Notes under the pieces: generated by a model
Databases searched by the model: none
The model's input: only the letters and a program-made list of their open reading frames with translations
Told to the model about the DNA's origin: nothing
Shown here: positions 33,212-43,959 of the stretch, piece by piece
How the letters are laid out: every line of letters starts with the position of its first letter
How positions within the stretch are numbered: position 1 is the first letter of the stretch
Program-made: the position numbers and the translations under genes
Assembly (NCBI RefSeq): GCF_028656955.1
Contig: NZ_JAMDGY010000080.1
Coordinates: 27,007 to 91,006 of the forward strand
DNA length: 64,000 nt
Reading direction: 5' to 3'
DNA from: Pseudomonas fontis
GTDB lineage: Bacteria; Pseudomonadota; Gammaproteobacteria; Pseudomonadales; Pseudomonadaceae

Positions 33212-34837
33212 ATGCTCAAACACGCGGTCATTCCGTTTCTAGTCGGTGCAGGCTTGCTTGCCAGCACACCCTTCGCCCAGGCTGCAAGCAACCTGGTGTT
33301 CTGCTCCGAAGGGAGCCCAGCGGGTTTCGACCCGGGCCAATACACCACCGGAACCGACTTCGATGCCTCAGCCGAGACGATCTTCAACCGCCTGAGTCAG
33401 TTCGAGCGTGGAGGCACCGCGGTCATCCCGGGCCTGGCCACCAGCTGGGATGTTTCCGATGACGGCCTGACCTACACCTTCCACCTGCGTGACGGCGTCA
33501 AGTTCCACACCACCCCGTATTTCAAGCCGACGCGCAATTTCAACGCCGACGACGTGCTGTTCACATTCAATCGAATGCTCGACAAGGACATGCCGTTCCG
33601 CAAGGCCTACCCGACCGAGTTCCCGTACTTCACCGACATGGGGATGGACAAGAACATCACCAAGGTCGAGAAGCTCGACGAGCACACCGTCAAGTTCACC
33701 CTGGCCACCGTCGACGCCGCGTTCATCCAGAACCTGGCCATGAGCTTTGCCTCGATCCAGTCCGCCGAATACGCCGCCAAGCTGCTCAAGGAAGGCAAGA
33801 CCGCCGACCTCAACCAGAAGCCGATCGGCACCGGGCCGTTCGTGTTCAAGGCGTACCAGAAGGACTCGAACATCCGCTTCACCGGCAACAAGGACTACTG
33901 GAAGCCGGATGACGTGAAGATCGACAACCTGATCTTCGCCATCACCACCGATGCCTCCGTGCGCATGCAGAAGCTGAAGAAGAACGAGTGCCAGGTCACC
34001 CTGTTCCCACGCCCGGCCGACATCGAGCCGCTCAAGGCTGATCCGAACCTGAAGATGCCCGACCAGGCAGGCTTCAACCTCGGCTACATCGCCTACAACG
34101 TGATGGACAAGACCAAAGGCAGCGACCAGCCCAACCCGATGGCCCAGCTCAAGGTGCGCCAGGCGCTGGATATGTCCGTAAACAAAGAGCAGATCATCAC
34201 GTCGGTGTACCAGGGCGCCGGCCAACTGGCGGTCAACGCCATGCCGCCGACCCAGTGGTCCTACGACACCACCATCAAGGACGCACCGTTCGACCCGGAG
34301 AAAGCCAAGCAACTGCTCAAGGAAGCCGGGGTCAAGGAAGGCACCGAAATCACCCTCTGGGCGATGCCGGTACAACGCCCGTACAACCCCAACGCCAAGC
34401 TGATGGCCGAAATGCTCCAGGCCGACTGGGCGAAGATCGGCATCAAGGCGAAGATCGTCAGCTACGAGTGGGGTGAGTACATCAAGCGCTCCAAGGGCGG
34501 CGAGAACGGCGCCATGCTGATTGGCTGGAGTGGTGACAACGGTGACCCGGACAACTGGCTGGGCACCCTGTTCGGCTGTGACGCGGTATCCGGCAACAAC
34601 TTCTCGAAATGGTGTGACAAGCCGTTCGACGACCTCATCAAGCAGGCCAAATCCACCTCGGACCCGGCCAAGCGCACCGAGCTGTACAAACAAGCACAGC
34701 ATCGCCTCAAAGAACAGGTTCCGATGACACCTATCGCACACTCGACGGTGTATCAACCCATGCGCACGACCGTACAGGACTTCAAGATCAGCCCGTTTGG
34801 CTTGAACTCCTTCTACGGGGTCAGCGTAAGCAAGTAG
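33212..34837 (+). CDS. dppA: Dipeptide ABC transporter substrate-binding protein (first of three)
   Basis: 541-aa periplasmic SBP of the DppA/OppA (family 5) type. Signal peptide about residues 1-25 (cleavage at AQAA-SN), then LVFCSEGSPAGFDPGQYTTG and the ligand-binding lobes, with GDNGDPDNWLGTLFGC near the C-terminus. ATG 33212 follows GAGG. It is very similar to the next SBP gene; stretches such as EITLWAMPVQRPYNPNAKLM are identical, indicating tandem duplication. Delivers peptides to DppBCDF. Confidence 0.93.
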   Translation: MLKHAVIPFLVGAGLLASTPFAQAASNLVFCSEGSPAGFDPGQYTTGTDFDASAETIFNRLSQFERGGTAVIPGLATSWDVSDDGLTYTFHLRDGVKFHTTPYFKPTRNFNADDVLFTFNRMLDKDMPFRKAYPTEFPYFTDMGMDKNITKVEKLDEHTVKFTLATVDAAFIQNLAMSFASIQSAEYAAKLLKEGKTADLNQKPIGTGPFVFKAYQKDSNIRFTGNKDYWKPDDVKIDNLIFAITTDASVRMQKLKKNECQVTLFPRPADIEPLKADPNLKMPDQAGFNLGYIAYNVMDKTKGSDQPNPMAQLKVRQALDMSVNKEQIITSVYQGAGQLAVNAMPPTQWSYDTTIKDAPFDPEKAKQLLKEAGVKEGTEITLWAMPVQRPYNPNAKLMAEMLQADWAKIGIKAKIVSYEWGEYIKRSKGGENGAMLIGWSGDNGDPDNWLGTLFGCDAVSGNNFSKWCDKPFDDLIKQAKSTSDPAKRTELYKQAQHRLKEQVPMTPIAHSTVYQPMRTTVQDFKISPFGLNSFYGVSVSK

Positions 34838-34845
34838 CAGGTAAC

Positions 34846-34878
34846 GGCCCCGGAACTGTCTGACGGCAGCCCGGGGCC
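34846..34878 (+). terminator. GC-rich hairpin after the first SBP gene
   Basis: An 8-bp stem (GGCCCCGG 34846-34853 with CCGGGGCC 34871-34878) with a small inner hairpin in the loop. Only a short T run follows, so it may be a partial terminator or 3' stabiliser that gives more SBP than permease mRNA. Confidence 0.55.
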
Positions 34879-35100
34879 TTCACTGACTACTGGCTCGGGA
34901 CCTGTACGCGTATCGAGATCTTTCAGATCAGAAGAATCGGTGCGACGTTCAGAAATATCCCACAGCTACCGAACCATTTCGTACCTCCTCGGACACTCCT
35001 CACGGCCCTAACGTGAGAGGGCGCGCCGCAGGTGGCGGATGACGGTTTGCTGTGCGCCACGGATTGCTCGAACAACTCGAAAAAAAGGATCGGAAATCCC

Positions 35101-36699
35101 ATGCGTAGCACCTCTTTCTTTGCCGCCCTGCTCAGTGCAGGTTTGCTGGCACAGGCACCCTTTACCCTGGCCAAAGACAACAGCCTGGTGTTTTGCTCCG
35201 AAGGCAGCCCCGGCGGCTTTGATACCGCCCAGTACACCAGCGCCACCGACAACGATGCCGCCGAGCCGATCTACAACCGCCTGGTGGAATTCGAACGCGG
35301 CGCCACCGGCGTCAAGCCGGCCCTGGCGACCCGCTGGGAGGTGTCTGACGACGGCCTGAGCTACACCTTCCACCTGCGTGAAGGGGTCAAGTTCCACAGC
35401 AACAAAGGCTTCACCCCGAGCCGCACCTTCAACGCCGACGACGTGCTGTACACCTACCAGCGCATGCTTGACCCCAACCACCCGCTGCGCAAGGCCTACC
35501 CCACCGAGTTCCCGTACTTCACCAGCATGAGCCTGGACAAGAACATCGCCTCGATCGAAAAGCTCGACGCCAACACGGTCAAGTTCACCCTCAACAGCGT
35601 TGACGCCGCATTCATCCAGAACCTGGCCATGAGCTTCGCCTCGATCATCTCGGCCGAATACGCCACCCAGCTGATCGCCTCGGGCAAGCCCAGCGACCTC
35701 AACCAGAAGCCGATCGGTACCGGGCCGTTCGTGTTCCAGCGCTACCAGAAGGACTCGCAGATCCGCTATCGCGGCAACAAGGACTACTGGGACCCGGCCC
35801 AGGTGCAGATCGATCAGCTGATTTTCTCGATCAACACCGACCCATCGGTGCGCATCCAGAAGCTGCGCAAGAACGAATGCCAGGTGACCCTGCACCCACG
35901 CCCGGCCGACCTTGAAGCACTCAAGGCCGACAAGACCTTGCAGGTGATAGAAAAGCCCGGCTTCAACCTTGGCTATATCGCCTACAACACCCAGCACAAG
36001 CCCTTCGACCAGCTCGAAGTACGCCAGGCCATGGACATGGCAGTGAACAAGGCCGCCATCGTCAGCACCGTGTTCCAGCACGCGGGCCAGTCGGCGGCCA
36101 ACGCCATGCCACCGACCCAGTGGTCCTACGACGAGACCATCAAGGACGCCGCTTACGACCCGGACAAGGCCCGCGCCATGCTGCGCGCGGCCGGGGTCAA
36201 GGAAGGCACTGAAATCACCCTCTGGGCGATGCCGGTACAACGCCCGTACAACCCAAACGCCAAGCTGATGGCCGAAATGCTCCAGGCCGACTGGGGCAAG
36301 GTCGGCCTGAAGGTCAAGATCGTCAGCTACGAATGGGGCGAATACCTCAAGCGCACCAAGGACGGTGAACACGACACCATGCTGATCGGCTGGACCGGCG
36401 ACAACGGCGACCCGGACAACTGGCTCGGCACGCTCTACAGCTGCGACGCCATCGGCAGCAACAACTACTCGATGTGGTGCGACAAACCCTACGACGACCT
36501 GGTCAAGAAAGCCAAGACGGTAACCGACCGCGAGCAGCGTTCCGAGCTGTATCGCCAGGCCCAGCAGCGCCTCAAGCAGCGGGTGCCAATCACCCCGATT
36601 GCCCACTCGACGGTCAACCAGCCGCTCAGTGCCAAGGTCGAGGGTTTCAAGGTCAGCCCGTTCGGGCGTAACAACTTCTCCGGCGTCAGCGTGGACTGA
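35101..36699 (+). CDS. dppA: Dipeptide ABC transporter substrate-binding protein (second of three)
   Basis: 532-aa periplasmic family-5 SBP. Signal peptide MRSTSFFAALLSAGLLAQAP (cleavage near TLA-KD), then NSLVFCSEGSPGGFDTAQYT. It shares long identical blocks with the preceding SBP and is its tandem paralogue, probably with a different peptide preference. The longer frame to 35032 is rejected because ATG 35101 starts the signal peptide. A 263-bp gap separates it from the first SBP and may hold its own promoter; the porin gene follows 98 bp later. Confidence 0.93.
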   Translation: MRSTSFFAALLSAGLLAQAPFTLAKDNSLVFCSEGSPGGFDTAQYTSATDNDAAEPIYNRLVEFERGATGVKPALATRWEVSDDGLSYTFHLREGVKFHSNKGFTPSRTFNADDVLYTYQRMLDPNHPLRKAYPTEFPYFTSMSLDKNIASIEKLDANTVKFTLNSVDAAFIQNLAMSFASIISAEYATQLIASGKPSDLNQKPIGTGPFVFQRYQKDSQIRYRGNKDYWDPAQVQIDQLIFSINTDPSVRIQKLRKNECQVTLHPRPADLEALKADKTLQVIEKPGFNLGYIAYNTQHKPFDQLEVRQAMDMAVNKAAIVSTVFQHAGQSAANAMPPTQWSYDETIKDAAYDPDKARAMLRAAGVKEGTEITLWAMPVQRPYNPNAKLMAEMLQADWGKVGLKVKIVSYEWGEYLKRTKDGEHDTMLIGWTGDNGDPDNWLGTLYSCDAIGSNNYSMWCDKPYDDLVKKAKTVTDREQRSELYRQAQQRLKQRVPITPIAHSTVNQPLSAKVEGFKVSPFGRNNFSGVSVD

Positions 36700-36797
36700 T
36701 ACCCGGTGTTTCCCGCTCAAGTTCCACCGCAAGATCCGTCCGGTCCACAAGGCCGGTCGGCACCATAAAAAAAAGAGAAGTTAAAGGGAGCTTTACC

Positions 36798-38177
36798 TTG
36801 AGACGAACCACCCAAGCAGTATTGGCCATGTCCCTGACCGGACTGTCCGCCATGGCCCACGCCGACTCCGCCAGCCAGGACTTCGTCCCGGTTACCGTGA
36901 AATCCACCAGTGCCCAGGCTGAAACCAAGGGCTTCTTCGAAGACCAGAGCCTGTCGGGCACTACCCGCAATTGGTACGCCCACGAACGCGCCACCCGACA
37001 GGCGCTGTTCAAACACCAATCCAGCGATGGCACCAGCCACCCTACCCACAAACGTACCAACTGGGTGCAGGGCACCATCCTCAACTACACCTCCGGTTTC
37101 ACCGAAGGCACCGTGGGCTTCAGCACCGAAGTTGCCGCCTACAACGCCATTGCCCTGGAGCGCGGACGCGCGACCGTGGCCGGCCCCAACAACCGCACCC
37201 TGACCCACCGCGACGGTGACGTGATCGGCCAGTGGAGCAAGATGGGTTTGGCCAACGTCAAGGCGCGGGTATCCAACACCACCCTGACCGCTGGTCGCCA
37301 GTCGATCGATACCCCGGTTCTGGCCTACATCGCCAACCGTGCACTGCCTTCGAGCTTTGAAGGTGTGAGCCTGCACAGCGCCGAGTTCGACAACATTTCG
37401 TTCGACCTGGGCACCTTCGACCGCCTCTCCACCCGGACCGAGCAGGGCACCAGCAAGTTCGTTGCCGAGTACGGTGACCGCGCGTTCGAAGCCGACCACG
37501 TCAATATCGGCGGTATCAACTACCAGCCGCTGAAGAGCCTGAAAACCAGCTTCTACGTGTCCAACGTCGAAGACCTGTGGAACCAGTACTACTTCGGCGC
37601 TACCCACGAACTGGGTGACAGCTCGGTACTGAGCCTGTCCACCGGCCTGAACTACTACAAGACCGTGGACGAAGGCAAAAGCCTGCTGGGCGATATCGAC
37701 AACGATACCTACAGCCTGGCGTTCGGCCTGACCCACCAGGCGCACACCCTGACCTTCTCCTGGCAGCAGGTGAACGGTGACGAGTACTTCGACTACCTGC
37801 ACGACACCAACGCGATCTTCCTGGCCAACTCCCTGCTCTCGGACTTCAACGGCCCGAACGAGAAGTCCCTGCAGATCAACTACTCGCTGAACATGGCGCA
37901 GTTCGGTGTACCGGGCCTGAAATTCAGCCTGTACAACGCCCGCGGCTGGGGTATCGACGGTACCAACTACAAGGGCACCGCGTATGACGTGAAGAAGATG
38001 GATGGCGAAAACCACTACGAGTGGGGCTTCGGCACCAGCTACGCGGTGCAGAGCGGCCCGCTGAAGGACACGGCCATCCGCGCCACCTACACCGCGCACC
38101 GCGCCAGCAAGAACCAGGGTGACGGCAGCCTGGACGAGTTCCGCCTGGTTACCACCATTCCATTCAACATTCTGTAA
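36798..38177 (+). CDS. opdP: OprD-family outer-membrane porin, OpdP-like (TTG start)
   Basis: 459-aa outer-membrane substrate-specific porin of the OprD family. It has a signal peptide (MRRTTQAVLAMSLTGLSAMA, cleavage AHA-DS), then EDQSLSGTTRNWYAHER, alternating beta strands and a C-terminal strand ending FNIL. In P. aeruginosa OpdP takes up glycine-glutamate and other dipeptides and lies in the same dpp cluster, which supports the name. The start codon is TTG 36798, with GGGAG 7 nt upstream and no better alternative. Confidence 0.92.
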   Translation: MRRTTQAVLAMSLTGLSAMAHADSASQDFVPVTVKSTSAQAETKGFFEDQSLSGTTRNWYAHERATRQALFKHQSSDGTSHPTHKRTNWVQGTILNYTSGFTEGTVGFSTEVAAYNAIALERGRATVAGPNNRTLTHRDGDVIGQWSKMGLANVKARVSNTTLTAGRQSIDTPVLAYIANRALPSSFEGVSLHSAEFDNISFDLGTFDRLSTRTEQGTSKFVAEYGDRAFEADHVNIGGINYQPLKSLKTSFYVSNVEDLWNQYYFGATHELGDSSVLSLSTGLNYYKTVDEGKSLLGDIDNDTYSLAFGLTHQAHTLTFSWQQVNGDEYFDYLHDTNAIFLANSLLSDFNGPNEKSLQINYSLNMAQFGVPGLKFSLYNARGWGIDGTNYKGTAYDVKKMDGENHYEWGFGTSYAVQSGPLKDTAIRATYTAHRASKNQGDGSLDEFRLVTTIPFNIL

Positions 38178-38187
38178 GCCCGTACGT

Positions 38188-38216
38188 CCACGACCGGCCC
38201 ACCGCGCCGGTCGTGG
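38188..38216 (+). other. Stem-loop after the porin gene
   Basis: A perfect 11-bp stem (38188-38198 with 38206-38216) with a 7-nt loop and no T tract. Likely a 3' mRNA stabiliser or partial terminator for opdP. Confidence 0.55.
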
Positions 38217-38252
38217 CGTCTACGCTGGCTAAACTGCAAGCAGGGAGGTTCC

Positions 38253-39848
38253 ATGAAATTGTTACCGCTACAAGCTGCCATGGCAGCTGTACTGTTGAGT
38301 GCTGCGGCGGGCCTGGCGGCCAAGCCGCTGGTAGTGTGTACCGAGTCCAGCCCGGAAGGATTCGACATCGTCCAGTTCACCACCGCGGTCACCGCCGACG
38401 CCTCGGCTGAAACCGTGTTCAACCGCCTGGTCGACTTCAAGCCCGGCACCACCGAAATCCAGCCAGCACTCGCCGAGAAGTGGGAGATCAGTGCCGACGG
38501 CCTGACCTACACCTTCCACCTGCGACCAGGCGTCAAGTTCCATACCACCGACTACTTCAAACCCACCCGCGAGATGAATGCCGACGACGTGCTCTGGAGC
38601 ATCCGACGACAGCTCGACCCGAACCACCCGTGGCATGACAAGAGCAGTGTTGGCTTCCCCTACTTCGAGAGCATGGGCTTCAAGGACCTGCTCAAAAGCG
38701 TCGAGAAAACCGACGACCATACCGTGGTCTTCACCCTGACCCGCCCCGAGGCACCGTTCCTGCGTGACCTGGCCATGGCCTTCACCTCGATCTACTCCGC
38801 CGAATATGGCGACCAGTTGCTCAAGGCCGGCAAAACCTCTGACCTCAACAACAAGCCGATCGGCACCGGCGCGTTCATCTTCCAGCGCTACAGCAAGGAC
38901 GCCCAGGTACGCTTCAAGGCCAACCCGGAGTACTTCCGCGGCAAGCCACCGAGCGACACCCTGGTATTCGCCATCACCCCTGACAACAACGTACGCCTGC
39001 AGAAGCTACGGGCCAACGAGTGCCAGGTAGCGTTGTATCCCAAGCCTGACTCCGTGGAAGGCATCAAGGCCGATCCCAAGCTGAAAGTCGCCGAAATGGA
39101 AGCCCTGACCACCGGCTACATTTCCCTGAACACCGAGCACAAATACCTCAACGATGTGCGGGTGCGCAAAGCCATCAGCTACGCCTTCGACCGCCAGACC
39201 CACGTCAACCAGCTGTTTGGCAAAGGCAACGCGGTGATCGGGGTCAACCCCTACCCACCGACGATGCTGGGCTACAACACCGCCAACCAGAATCCACCCC
39301 TGGACCTGGACAAGGCCCGCGCCCTGATCAAGGAAGCCGGCGTGCCGGAAGGCACCGTGCTGACCCTGTTCACCCGCAACGGCGGCGGCGCCACCAACCC
39401 CAACCCGAGCCTCAGTGCGCAGCTGTTCCAGGCGGACCTGGCCAAGATCGGCTTGAAGGTGGATATCCGCGTCATGGAGTGGGCCGAAATGCTCAGTCGT
39501 GCCAAGAAAGGCGAAGCCGACATGGTTTCGGCGGGTTGGGCCAGCGACAACGGTGACCCGGACAACTTCCTCAGCCCGCTGCTCAGCTGTGACGCGGTCA
39601 AAAGCGGCGAGAACTATTCGCGCTGGTGCAACAAGCAATTCCAGGACCTGATCAGCAAAGCCCGCGAAGTGTCCGCTGACACCGAGCGTGGCGCGCTCTA
39701 TTCCCAGGCCCTGGCGGTGTACGATGCAGAACAACCGTGGATCAGCATCGCGCACCCGAAGATGTTTACCGCGATGCGCAATAACGTAGAGGGTTATCAC
39801 ATCAACCCGCTAACCAATAACAACTTCGCCACTACCCAGGTGAAGTAA
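38253..39848 (+). CDS. dppA: Dipeptide/oligopeptide substrate-binding protein (third, divergent paralogue)
   Basis: 531-aa family-5 SBP with signal MKLLPLQAAMAAVLLSAAAG (cleavage near GLAA-KP) and the opening LVVCTESSPEGFDIVQFTT. It lacks the EITLWAMPVQRPYNP block shared by the first two, having GTVLTLFTRNGGGATNPNPS instead, so its ligand set should differ. GGGAGG lies 4 nt before ATG 38253. It sits immediately upstream of dppBCDF and is perhaps the original SBP of the transporter. Confidence 0.93.
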   Translation: MKLLPLQAAMAAVLLSAAAGLAAKPLVVCTESSPEGFDIVQFTTAVTADASAETVFNRLVDFKPGTTEIQPALAEKWEISADGLTYTFHLRPGVKFHTTDYFKPTREMNADDVLWSIRRQLDPNHPWHDKSSVGFPYFESMGFKDLLKSVEKTDDHTVVFTLTRPEAPFLRDLAMAFTSIYSAEYGDQLLKAGKTSDLNNKPIGTGAFIFQRYSKDAQVRFKANPEYFRGKPPSDTLVFAITPDNNVRLQKLRANECQVALYPKPDSVEGIKADPKLKVAEMEALTTGYISLNTEHKYLNDVRVRKAISYAFDRQTHVNQLFGKGNAVIGVNPYPPTMLGYNTANQNPPLDLDKARALIKEAGVPEGTVLTLFTRNGGGATNPNPSLSAQLFQADLAKIGLKVDIRVMEWAEMLSRAKKGEADMVSAGWASDNGDPDNFLSPLLSCDAVKSGENYSRWCNKQFQDLISKAREVSADTERGALYSQALAVYDAEQPWISIAHPKMFTAMRNNVEGYHINPLTNNNFATTQVK

Positions 39849-39858
39849 AACAATAAAC

Positions 39859-39891
39859 GCCCGCCCATGCCCTACCCGGGCAGCGGCGGGC
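39859..39891 (+). other. Nested stem-loop between the third SBP gene and dppB
   Basis: An outer 7-bp stem (GCCCGCC 39859-39865 with GGCGGGC 39885-39891) and an inner 5-bp stem (TGCCC 39868-39872 with GGGCA 39878-39882). No T tract. Typical of SBP-permease gaps where a hairpin protects the SBP mRNA. Confidence 0.6.
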
Positions 39892-39923
39892 ACGCCTAAC
39901 CGGCTGACGAGGTAAACCAGAAG

Positions 39924-40934
39924 ATGTTTAGTTTTATTGCCCGGCGTCTGGGACTCTTGATCCCGACCTTCTTCGGCATCACCTTGCTGACATTCGCGCT
40001 CATACGACTGATACCCGGCGACCCGGTCGAAGTCATGATGGGCGAACGCCGGGTCGACCCCGAGATGCACGCGCAGGCCATGGAGCGCCTGGGCCTGAAC
40101 AAGCCGCTGCCCGCGCAGTACCTCGACTATGTCGAGAAGCTGGCACAAGGTGATCTCGGCGAATCGCTACGCACCCGCGAAAGCGTCTGGAACGAATTTC
40201 TCACCCTCTTCCCCGCCACCCTGGAACTGGCCATTGCCGCGTTGTTCTTCGCCGGCATCGTCGGCCTGCTCGCCGGGGTGATTGCCGCGCTCAAGCGTGG
40301 CTCGCTGTTCGACCACGGGGTCATGGGCATCTCACTGGCCGGCTATTCGATGCCGATCTTCTGGTGGGGCCTGATCCTGATCATGTTCTTCTCGGTAAGC
40401 CTAGGTTGGACCCCTGTTTCCGGGCGAATAGACCTGCTCTACGACATCGAGCCGAAAACCGGCTTCATGCTCATCGACACCCTGCTCAGTGACGAGGAAG
40501 GCGCATTCAAGGACGCGTTGATGCACCTGATTCTGCCGGCCATCGTGCTCGGCACCATCCCGTTGGCGGTGATCGCGCGGATGACCCGCTCGTCGATGCT
40601 CGAAGTGCTGCGCGAAGACTACATCCGTACCGCCCGGGCCAAGGGCCTGTCGCCGGCACGCGTGGTGTTCGTGCATGGCTTGCGCAACGCACTGATCCCG
40701 GTGCTGACCGTATTCGGCCTGCAAGTCGGCACCTTGCTCGCGGGTGCGGTGCTGACCGAAACCATCTTCTCCTGGCCGGGCATCGGCAAATGGCTGATCG
40801 AAGCCATCGGCGCCCGTGACTACCCCGTCGTACAGAACGGCATCCTGCTGATTGCCTGCCTGGTGATCCTGGTCAACTTCGTCGTAGACATCCTCTACGG
40901 CCTGGCCAACCCACGCATCCGTCATCAGCGCTGA
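39924..40934 (+). CDS. dppB: Dipeptide ABC transporter permease DppB
   Basis: 336-aa inner-membrane permease with six membrane helices. It begins MFSFIARRLGLLIPTFFGIT, and the EAA-like coupling loop is EVLREDYIRTARAKGLSPARV. The typical DppB end is NFVVDILYGLANPRIRHQR. Forms the heterodimeric channel with DppC. A 75-bp gap with a hairpin separates it from the third SBP gene; dppC follows after 11 bp. Confidence 0.96.
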   Translation: MFSFIARRLGLLIPTFFGITLLTFALIRLIPGDPVEVMMGERRVDPEMHAQAMERLGLNKPLPAQYLDYVEKLAQGDLGESLRTRESVWNEFLTLFPATLELAIAALFFAGIVGLLAGVIAALKRGSLFDHGVMGISLAGYSMPIFWWGLILIMFFSVSLGWTPVSGRIDLLYDIEPKTGFMLIDTLLSDEEGAFKDALMHLILPAIVLGTIPLAVIARMTRSSMLEVLREDYIRTARAKGLSPARVVFVHGLRNALIPVLTVFGLQVGTLLAGAVLTETIFSWPGIGKWLIEAIGARDYPVVQNGILLIACLVILVNFVVDILYGLANPRIRHQR

Positions 40935-40945
40935 GGTCCAGAACC

Positions 40946-41875
40946 ATGACTACGCCTATTCCAAAAACCGCCACCACGACCGCCAGCCCGATTGACCAGA
41001 GCCTGCTCTACCCGTCGCCGTACAAGGAGTTCTGGCACGCCTTCTCGCGCAACAAGGGCGCCGTTGCCGGCCTGGCCTTCATGTGCGTGATCGTGTTCTG
41101 CGCACTGTTCGCACCGTGGGTTGCGCCGCACGACCCGAGCGAGCAGTACCGCGAATTCCTCCTCACCCCACCGGTATGGCTGGAAGGCGGCAACTGGTCG
41201 TTCATCCTCGGCACCGACGAGCTGGGGCGCGACCTGCTGTCGCGACTGATCCAGGGTTCGCGCCTGTCGCTGCTGATCGGTTTGTCGTCGGTGGTGATCT
41301 CGCTGCTGCCGGGGGTGTTCCTGGGCCTCTTGGCCGGGTTCTTCCCGCGCCTCCTCGGCCCATCGATCATGCGCCTGATGGATGTGATGCTAGCCCTGCC
41401 CTCGTTGCTGCTGGCCGTGGCGATTGTCGCCATCCTCGGCCCTGGCCTGATCAACACCGTGATCGCCATCGCCATCGTCTCGCTGCCGTCCTATGTACGT
41501 CTGACCCGCGCTGCGGTGATGGGCGAACTGAACCGCGACTACGTGACCGCCGCGCGCCTGGCCGGTGCCAGCCTGCCACGCCTGATGTTCATCACCGTGC
41601 TGCCCAACTGCATGGCGCCGCTGATCGTACAGGCCACCCTGAGCTTCTCCTCGGCGATCCTCGACGCCGCTGCACTGGGCTTCCTCGGCCTGGGCGTACA
41701 GCCGCCCACCCCTGAGTGGGGGACCATGCTGGCCTCGGCCCGTGACTACATCGAACGCGCCTGGTGGGTGGTGAGCCTGCCTGGCCTGACCATTTTGCTC
41801 AGCGTGCTGGCAATCAACCTGATGGGCGACGGGCTGCGCGATGCGCTGGACCCGAAACTCAAGAATGCCGCCTGA
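40946..41875 (+). CDS. dppC: Dipeptide ABC transporter permease DppC
   Basis: 309-aa permease partner of DppB, with a cytoplasmic N-terminus, six helices and the coupling loop GELNRDYVTAARLAGASLPR. Characteristic segments are LGTDELGRDLLSRLIQGSR and the end NLMGDGLRDALDPKLKN. Starts 11 bp after dppB and ends 12 bp before dppD, so the permease and ATPase genes form one unit. Confidence 0.96.
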   Translation: MTTPIPKTATTTASPIDQSLLYPSPYKEFWHAFSRNKGAVAGLAFMCVIVFCALFAPWVAPHDPSEQYREFLLTPPVWLEGGNWSFILGTDELGRDLLSRLIQGSRLSLLIGLSSVVISLLPGVFLGLLAGFFPRLLGPSIMRLMDVMLALPSLLLAVAIVAILGPGLINTVIAIAIVSLPSYVRLTRAAVMGELNRDYVTAARLAGASLPRLMFITVLPNCMAPLIVQATLSFSSAILDAAALGFLGLGVQPPTPEWGTMLASARDYIERAWWVVSLPGLTILLSVLAINLMGDGLRDALDPKLKNAA

Positions 41876-41887
41876 GGAGTTGCCCCC

Positions 41888-42855
41888 ATGTCACTTCTGC
41901 AAATCAAGAATCTGAACGTGCGCTTTGGCGACGCCAATGCGATCCCGGTGGTCGACGGTCTCGACCTGAATGTGGACAAAGGTGAAGTGCTGGCGATTGT
42001 CGGCGAATCCGGTTCCGGCAAGTCGGTGACCATGATGGCGCTGATGGGGCTGATCGATGCCCCCGGGCGCATTACCGCCGACGCGCTGACCTTCGACGGC
42101 ACCGACATGCTCAAGCTCAGCGGTCGCCAGCGGCGCAAGGTGGTGGGCAAGGACATGGCGATGGTCTTCCAGGACCCGATGACCGCGCTCAACCCCAGCT
42201 ACACCGTGGGCTTCCAGATCGAAGAGGTGCTGCGCCAGCACCTGGGCCTGAAGGGCAAGGCGGCGCGCCAGCGGGCGCTGGAGCTGCTTAAAAAGGTCGA
42301 GATCCCGGCACCGGAAAGCCGCCTGGATGCCTACCCGCACCAACTGTCTGGCGGCATGAGCCAGCGTGTGGCAATTGCCATGGCGATTGCCGGCGAGCCC
42401 AAGCTACTGATCGCCGATGAACCGACCACCGCCCTGGACGTGACCATTCAGGCACAGATCATGGAGCTGCTGCTGAACCTGCAAAAAGAGCAGAACATGG
42501 CGCTGATCCTGATCACCCACGACCTCGCCGTAGTGGCTGAAACCGCCAAGCGGGTCTGCGTGATGTACGCAGGCCAGGCCGTGGAAGTCGGCCAAGTGCC
42601 GGAGTTGTTCGACGTGCCGGCGCACCCTTACAGCGAAGCGCTGTTGGCGGCGATCCCCGAGCACAGCGAAGGCGCCGAGCGCCTGGCAACGCTGCCGGGT
42701 ATCGTCCCCGGTCGCTACGACCGGCCTGTCGGTTGCCTGCTGTCGCCGCGCTGCCCGTATGTGCAGGACAGCTGCCGCCGCGAGCGCCCGTTGCTGGACC
42801 CTCAGGCCCATAGCCTGGTGCGTTGTTTCTACCCGCTGAACCAGGAGGTGGCGTA

Positions 42856-42856
<1 letters not shown>
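41888..42856 (+). CDS. dppD: Dipeptide ABC transporter ATP-binding protein DppD
   Basis: 322-aa ATPase with Walker A GESGSGKSV, Q-loop VFQDPMTALNP, signature LSGGMSQR and Walker B LLIADEPTTALDV. The C-terminal peptide-transporter extension has the clustered cysteines CLLSPRCPYVQDSC. Pairs with DppF. Its stop overlaps the dppF start (TAATG). Confidence 0.96.
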
Positions 42857-43824
<968 letters not shown>

Positions 43825-43838
43825 CCGGTGGTGAAACC

Positions 43839-43896
43839 ATCGCGGGACCAGCCCGCTCCCACAAGGTTCGTTGTGGGAGCGGGCTGGTCCCGCGAT
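43839..43896. repeat. Perfect REP hairpin downstream of dppF
   Basis: Two 26-bp arms (43839-43864 and 43871-43896) are exact reverse complements with a 6-nt loop. The arm type is GTGGGAGCGGGCTGGTCC, a second REP subfamily that differs from the GCCGGC type elsewhere in the window. Likely ends or stabilises the dpp mRNA. Confidence 0.92.
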
Positions 43897-43959
43897 GAGG
43901 CCTTGACTGACACCCCGCAATTGCCCAACTCTGTGGCATCACCGCCACAGAGTCCCATC

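Noticed and set aside
35008..36750. 580-aa open frame opposite the second DppA
   Set aside because: Shadow of the tandem SBP gene; an equivalent antisense frame exists opposite the first SBP, as expected from shared codon usage.
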